Positions 58,801-64,000 of a stretch of DNA of 64,000 nt are shown here, piece by piece; the first letter of the stretch is position 1; every line of letters starts with the position of its first letter. The notes beneath the pieces are model-generated. The model was not told the DNA's origin. It did not search any database and was given only the letters and a program-made list of their open reading frames with translations. Source of the DNA: Botrytis cinerea B05.10 (lineage: Eukaryota > Ascomycota > Leotiomycetes > Helotiales > Sclerotiniaceae). The stretch lies in NCBI RefSeq assembly GCF_000143535.2, contig NC_037311.1, positions 2,480,001 through 2,544,000 of the forward strand, in the 5' to 3' direction. The position numbers were made by a program, and so were the translations under genes.

Positions 58801-59163
58801 AAAAAAAAGTACCCTCATATCATGTTCATCGCCAAATCTCCATTTGCATACACAAAAAGAGGTATCATGTCATATCATACTACTCCAGCCAATCTTTCCT
58901 ATTCTAGACATACCGCAGAATAACAAAACAAAACAAATAGAACCGTATCGACAGATATGTTTGACAGACAGACAGACAGACTTCCATTCATCCGTCTGTC
59001 TGTCAATCCAGTTTGCCATTCCCACCATGTGTATGCCCATCCTATTTAATCCACCCCATTCCCAGCCCCCAAAAGGTATAGAGCGGTATAGTACAATATG
59101 ATAGAAGGTATCCGGCATCCAACTCCAGAAATCCAGACAAGTCATTAGTGAAAGCGTCATAAA
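55844..59163. other. Long convergent intergenic region
   Basis: About 3.3 kb between two converging genes. It contains T-rich and C/T-rich runs (57885-57912, 58258-58300) and an inverted repeat (58961-59006). None of the frames of 60-120 codons looks like protein. A noncoding transcript cannot be excluded. Confidence 0.5.
58961..59006. repeat. Perfect 13-bp inverted repeat of GACA units
   Basis: TTGACAGACAGAC at 58961-58973 is the exact reverse complement of GTCTGTCTGTCAA at 58994-59006. The first arm continues with further GACA units into the 20-base loop. It lies 158-203 bases after the stop of the coiled-coil gene, likely in its 3' UTR, where it could fold as a hairpin in RNA. Confidence 0.85.
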
Positions 59164-61605
59164 TCAACCAAGTAAATCTACTTCCTCCCTCTTGGTACAA
59201 ATATCCTCTCTCTCCTCTCCCTCATCCTCAGCTTCATTTTCTTCCTCCTCCAAAAATCCTAATCCACTATCAAATCTTCTTCTCTTCTTCTTCCCACTAG
59301 CTCCCACACCACCACTTGATCTTCTTCTTGCCATTGCCGCATCCAGATACTGACCTTTTCTGACAACCGGGGCTTTGATTTGCAGATTTCTTGTGAATTC
59401 TCCAGCTTCCGTCTCACTGGACTCATTCTCACTCTCCATATATCCCTTTCCGAGATCCATGACACTAGAAAGTTGTTTTCTCATTCCATCAACTATTTTC
59501 TTTCCTCTTCTCTTCTCCTTGCTGACTAGTCCCTTCAATTGTTCTGCGCAGTTCTCAAGATCCTCGTTTTCGGTCTTTAGATCTGAGTTTTCTTGTCGCA
59601 AGTTCTCAACCGCTTTTTGAGTGTTCTTCAGAATGCGTGTTGTTCTTTCCAGTTCTTCCTGGAGCTCCGTTATTCTCTCATCGCGTTCTGTGAAATCCTC
59701 GTTGATTCGTCGATCAAGGAGAAGTATTTGTCCATCTTTCTCATTGAGAAGATCCCGGAGACTGGCAGAAGCGCTCAAAGCAGCTGTTAATCTTGTCGAA
59801 AGTTCACCCACAATCATATTCTTCCCTTCAAGCTCCATGGCAAATGCATTTGCCCTGAAAATTTCGTGTTGGAGTTGATCGTCTAGGTTATGAATTCCAC
59901 GTTTCAGATCATCCTCGACGACTTTGTGCTCCTTTTCGATTTTCTCAACAAGATTCTCCAACCCAGAAACCTCACTTCGATAACCATTCAGCGCGCTTTG
60001 GAGGCGTGAGTTTGAGGTTTCGTTCTCGGCGAGTTCTTTACTCATTCTTGAGACAGCGGTTGAAACAGCGGATAGTTCCTTTTGAACATCTTGCAGGGCA
60101 TCAATACGAGCGGCCAGTTGTCGTCTAAGAATGACTTCTTGTGCATGATACTGATCGATGGTTTCATCTTGTTCCCTTGTCTTCTCGACTAAATTCTTGA
60201 GACGTCCCAGCAACATACTCAAAAGTTTGTCATTTTCGAATCCTTCAGCTTCTTCCCCAGGATTGAGATATTCGAACTCGAGTCTTGCGTTGTGGAATTG
60301 TTCGGAAATAATCTTGATGGTGGCTTCCGGGTCTATGGAGAATCCTAAAGAGGTCACTTCGTTTGAGAGAGCATTGAATGATGCCTCCTTCTCAAGAGCC
60401 TGAGCTTGAGCAATAGTAAGAGTTGTAAGAATTGAATCAAGCGCAGAGTCGAGAGATGAGCTATCATGAGATTGATCGGATGGGATGTATGACATCAACT
60501 TTTGGGAAAGACGATGTTCATGGTCTTTATTCAGTGCCAAGGTGGAAGTAAGATTCTTGATCTCGGATTGCAAGTGGAGAAGTTGAGCTTCGAGCTTTTC
60601 ATTGAGAGGATCCGGGAAGTTAGCTTGCGTCGACGTTGATTCATGGAAAAGCTTTTGCGAAGATGTATCATCTATTGTGGCAGGTGGTGATGGAGGTGGA
60701 ATATTGTGCGCATTTGTCAGGTCATCTGAATTGGAGAAAGGACCGCCAAAAGTTATTATCTCATGGTCGTCATATGAAGAGTCGACCACCATGTCAGTAT
60801 CATCATGTCTATTAAAGACATCATGATCTCCCGCCACACTCATACTGATACTGTGATCATCATCGTCATCGAAATCAAATGGATCCTGCGTTCCAATTTG
60901 CCAGTCATGTTGAGCGTTCGAACGTTCTTCCTTTCGTGATAACTCTGCTTTTAGCTCCTGGATCTCTTGTTCCATTTCTTGAAACTTCTCCATGATAACA
61001 GGGTTTGCACGAATGGATGTGCCTGCCTCAAATACTAATTGGCTTGCAGCGTCATGCTCATCCTGGATACACTGCAACTCTTGATCCTTTTCCTGCAATT
61101 CCTGCTTGAGTCGAAATATTTCTGACTTTCTTGCTTTGGCCTCATGTTTCTTCTCCCAGTCAATCTTGTTGGTCTCCTCACTTAGTCGATTTCTTTTCAT
61201 ACGCCTAGTAACTCTGCCATCCAACACTTGTCGTAGTGGGGCAAATTGGAATTCTCCGGAGAATGGCTCGTTGTCCTGCCGACGATCCAGTAGTCGCTTT
61301 ACAGGTGCTGAATGTCGACGGTTTGATCTCGCAGATGAGAGCGATGATTTTCGAAGGAATGGTGTCAGGCCAGAAGAAGATCCCTGAAGAAGGTTTGAAC
61401 CTGGATCGGAATATCTTACCTTCTTCTTAGGTTTGCTTGCTCTGGGTGTTGCGGGTAAAGGTATTGATACCTCGATCATAGACGGCGTTGAAGCTCGAGA
61501 GGGTGATCGTGATCGTGTCTCTGGACCAACACAACTTCTTCTTTGTCTTCGTAAAGCAATAGGTTGATCAACCTCCACGGTCATGGTTACGTCGTTCTCC
61601 GCCAT
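59164..61605 (-). CDS. Large coiled-coil protein of ascomycetes
   Basis: Single exon as read, 813 residues from the first in-frame ATG at 61605. The frame stays open further upstream without an ATG, so a short 5' exon is possible. The N-terminal 130 residues are basic and Ser-rich. A block reading KKKVRYSDPGSNLLQ, GLTPFLRKSSL, RRHSAP, FAPLRQVLDGRVTRRMKRN and LSEETNKIDWEKK follows; I recognise this order from uncharacterised proteins of other filamentous ascomycetes. Residues about 180-240 and 370-730 are long heptad-type coiled coils rich in Glu, Lys, Leu and Gln, separated by an acidic linker. The C-terminus has basic clusters (KKKRRR) that could be a nuclear localisation signal, then an acidic end. 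A structural role, for example in the nucleus or at a microtubule centre, is only inference. Confidence 0.85.
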   Translation of the reverse strand: MAENDVTMTVEVDQPIALRRQRRSCVGPETRSRSPSRASTPSMIEVSIPLPATPRASKPKKKVRYSDPGSNLLQGSSSGLTPFLRKSSLSSARSNRRHSAPVKRLLDRRQDNEPFSGEFQFAPLRQVLDGRVTRRMKRNRLSEETNKIDWEKKHEAKARKSEIFRLKQELQEKDQELQCIQDEHDAASQLVFEAGTSIRANPVIMEKFQEMEQEIQELKAELSRKEERSNAQHDWQIGTQDPFDFDDDDDHSISMSVAGDHDVFNRHDDTDMVVDSSYDDHEIITFGGPFSNSDDLTNAHNIPPPSPPATIDDTSSQKLFHESTSTQANFPDPLNEKLEAQLLHLQSEIKNLTSTLALNKDHEHRLSQKLMSYIPSDQSHDSSSLDSALDSILTTLTIAQAQALEKEASFNALSNEVTSLGFSIDPEATIKIISEQFHNARLEFEYLNPGEEAEGFENDKLLSMLLGRLKNLVEKTREQDETIDQYHAQEVILRRQLAARIDALQDVQKELSAVSTAVSRMSKELAENETSNSRLQSALNGYRSEVSGLENLVEKIEKEHKVVEDDLKRGIHNLDDQLQHEIFRANAFAMELEGKNMIVGELSTRLTAALSASASLRDLLNEKDGQILLLDRRINEDFTERDERITELQEELERTTRILKNTQKAVENLRQENSDLKTENEDLENCAEQLKGLVSKEKRRGKKIVDGMRKQLSSVMDLGKGYMESENESSETEAGEFTRNLQIKAPVVRKGQYLDAAMARRRSSGGVGASGKKKRRRFDSGLGFLEEEENEAEDEGEEREDICTKREEVDLLG

Positions 61606-63782
61606 ACCCTCGATGTATGAGTTTTCACCTTGATCGACAATTGATATGTTTGTTGTCTCGCCGGAAAGCAAGGTGAATACTGTACAGTGTATTGCGTATG
61701 GAATTAAGGAAATGCTCGATGCTTCATAGAATCAAAAGCAAAAATACAAAGCAAGAACTTAAAGGCAACATGGGTTGAAATAATGCCAGAGAGAAAGGGT
61801 CGAGTGAATTTGGGCTTGAATATGAAATGACATGCGAAATCAAATCAAGATGAATTTAATTGTTTACATCCTACCGCATTGGGATTAGCGTCGTAGCTAT
61901 TTCCTGTGGCACCCCACTGTATCAAAAATTGGTTGGATGGTAGATGGACAACGGGGCCAAATTGTATATGGCCACGACAAAAGAGCGTGGTACGGTACAT
62001 ACAGTACAGCATGGTGTGTTGACTCATGAGTGGAGAGCGAAAGGGTCCAAGGTAGTATGGCTCGATTATGGAATTTCGAGAACTCTTCCTCAATGGTAAT
62101 GTTTGGCCGTTGCTGCAGGGCTGCAGCTGGATCCACGACATTAAGAGCATGGGGTAGAAGCTTTCAACGACTCCACCAGCATTTCCGGACGCTCAATGTC
62201 GAATCCTTGTGCAGAGATTGTAAAGGGTATTTCGCTGTTGATGATATGGACGCATTTGAATCGAACGAGCCCATAGGAAGAGAGCGGAAGTGAAGAAAGA
62301 TTCAGAAACAAGCTTGATTTCGTTGGTGGTGGTTCCTTATCCGATCGGATCAATGCCGGATCATTAACACTCAGCGAGATTCTGAATAACTGATTGAGCC
62401 ACAATGGGAGTCCGTTGGTGGGATGTTGCGTCCGTCGTGTTGAACTAAGTGGTTTGGACGTACCTCCGTTGGCGTGGGATATTTTCCTGCAGAAATGTCG
62501 TACATTTGCTAAAATTCTACCTGGCTGAACTTCCAGCTTTGAATAAAAATGCAAATGCCTTCATTGGAGCAATTCTTCGCATCAAAGAAAAGTTTCTCTC
62601 CCATAGGGCTGCCAATCTCCTTTGCCTACACTCGCAGGTCCACTGCATACACATGCATCCATATTCGCATTCTACGTTCTAATCTTCTATTATTAAACTT
62701 TGCCAGAAATGAGGGTCAAAATTCTAGATCACATGCCGAAGTTTCTGTAGAAGAGTACATACAGTATTTGTTGGCATTAGTGCTATATACTTGAGTGATG
62801 GAGGCCCATCTCGCTCCTGTACACAAAAAAAGAGACGGTATATGTATTCCTCTTTCTACTCTTGCTTTCTCCATGTTGCTCGAGAAGAATGTTTCTCTGA
62901 GTTCGAAATTTCGCATCCTCGTTTTCTCTCAGTTGATCTAAACTCTATGATTCTTGATATACGATTGCTGCTCCACCAAGATACATCTCTCCATCATTGC
63001 AAGTATAACATTGGTATATTGTCTCCTGTTGAGGAAGCTAGACGGTTTTTGTATTCGATCCATTCAGCACGAATTCTGTGGGATTTGATAACAAGTACTA
63101 ATTACAGTCCTAGCCATTCTGGGCCAATTGCCCCTGTTATTGTTTGCGATCGCTTCATGAGAGAACAGGCTGTAAACAATTATATGATGCACTGGGTATA
63201 ATGACGAAAGCAAGTTTGCAGGTAGGAATGCGGGGCTCAATCTTTGGCGGCATCGTTGAGTTTCTGCTTGAGTGCACCTCTGCGCAAAACAGGTGTGGCA
63301 TTCAGAGAGAAAGCATTATGGGTCGATGAAATAGTAAAGGGGTTGATTCGATACAAGCTCAAGATTTGTCACATACATCTCTCTCCCTGAAAAATACAGG
63401 TAAACACCATCCTAATCTTGCCCAATTGGCTCAATTAATCACCTTGAAGCTTGTACAAACTCAAAACCCTTCAAAAATCTCACAATACCTTTAATGCTCA
63501 ACCCCCCAAATGATCTTTTTAATACATATTAGTAGATAAGATACATAAGGGCGTATTATATTGACCGCCGGCAATTTCCCTTCCAGTCTGCTTCAAAACT
63601 CGTAATTTTCAGAAAGGTGTCGAGATCACAAGATTGACCAGCATCTAGAATAGTACCACCTACCGATTCGGGTTAGCTAGTGAGATGAGGCTGACTGCAG
63701 ATTGATTTCTCTTACCCCTAAATGAAATTTTCAACATCAGAATCGTGCTTTGAAACTTCGATGATTGAAGTCATACGGAACA
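61606..63782. other. Divergent intergenic region
   Basis: About 2.2 kb between the coiled-coil gene and the gene starting at 63783. A 136-codon frame at 62791-63201 is the longest; it shows no domain-like pattern and I do not call it. No repeats stand out. Confidence 0.5.
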
Positions 63783-63930
63783 ATGACAGACACTGAGATG
63801 AACGACGTCTTTCCTGGCCCTTTAATTGAGCCTCATGATCTGAGTCAACTACAGTATCATATCACCTTATGCGACTTTGGTGAAAAGGTGCAAAAAGCTG
63901 CTAATGCGGCTTATCCGAATGATGAAAATA
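63783..63930 (+). CDS. First exon of an unidentified gene (3' truncated by window edge)
   Basis: An ATG at 63783 opens 49 codons plus one base that end at a strong donor (ATA|GTAAGT at 63931). The peptide begins MTDTEMNDVFPGPLIEPHD and continues with a helical LQYHITLCDFGEKVQKAAN. The intron runs past position 64000 or ends close to it, so the rest of the gene lies outside. The clean frame, donor and protein-like composition support a real gene. I do not recognise the product. Confidence 0.55.
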
Positions 63931-64000
63931 GTAAGTAATACCAAACACTTAACATCTAACTCTATGTGAACTATTGATTGCCTCGATGTTCAAATTTTCG

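Noticed and set aside
62791..63201. 136-codon frame in the right intergenic region
   Set aside because: No domain-like pattern, no clear start context and no splice partner; frames of this length occur by chance in 64 kb.

Overview
This window is a piece of a nuclear chromosome from a filamentous ascomycete. The evidence is short GT..AG introns of about 50-110 bases with CTAAC/CTGAC-like branch points, intron-split single-copy eukaryotic genes (VPS41, CCT7, RMND1-type DUF155), a Zn2Cys6 regulator, HET-domain and 2EXR-domain proteins, and a secreted pectin-modifying esterase. Protein style and gene content suggest a leotiomycete, perhaps a plant-associated Botrytis/Sclerotinia-like fungus. That placement is an inference from recognition, not from a search.

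Layout. 0-4 kb: the end of a PPR-like gene that enters from the left edge, then a disordered protein with DAPE repeats on the minus strand. 4-9.3 kb: gene-poor. 9.3-17 kb: a membrane-anchored alpha/beta-hydrolase-like gene converging on VPS41 (HOPS tethering complex); VPS41 shares a 234-bp divergent promoter with a mitochondrial RMND1/DUF155 gene. 17.4-19.8 kb: a HET-domain gene with an internal 66-bp tandem duplication. 20.2-21.2 kb: a small secreted protein with KR sites. 23.2-25.3 kb: a secreted GMC oxidoreductase. 25.3-30 kb: a second gene-poor stretch. 30-32.6 kb: an Old-Yellow-Enzyme-type flavin oxidoreductase tail-to-tail with a rhamnogalacturonan acetylesterase (CE12). 35.4-42.4 kb: a 2EXR protein, an unknown protein, a DJ-1/PfpI protein and a Zn2Cys6 regulator. 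44.5-48.9 kb: CCT7 converging on an SPT10-like acetyltransferase. 49.5-51.1 kb: decayed HET-type gene fragments and a 24-T tract. 52.6-55.8 kb: a cysteine-rich MYND-like protein and a GNAT acetyltransferase. 59-61.6 kb: a large coiled-coil protein. 63.8 kb: the first exon of a gene leaving the right edge.

The genes mix housekeeping functions (vesicle tethering, cytosolic chaperonin, mitochondrial translation support, histone-gene regulation) with accessory ones (HET, GMC, OYE, CE12, secreted protein). I see no biosynthetic backbone gene, CRISPR array, intact transposon or intact tRNA. No clear new multi-gene system is visible. The points most worth checking are the two alternative N-termini of the GMC gene, the small secreted KR-site protein, the cysteine-rich protein at 52.6 kb, the repeat-bearing HET protein and a perfect inverted repeat downstream of the coiled-coil gene.

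Intron positions were derived by hand from reading-frame continuity and splice signals. No alignment or transcript data were available.
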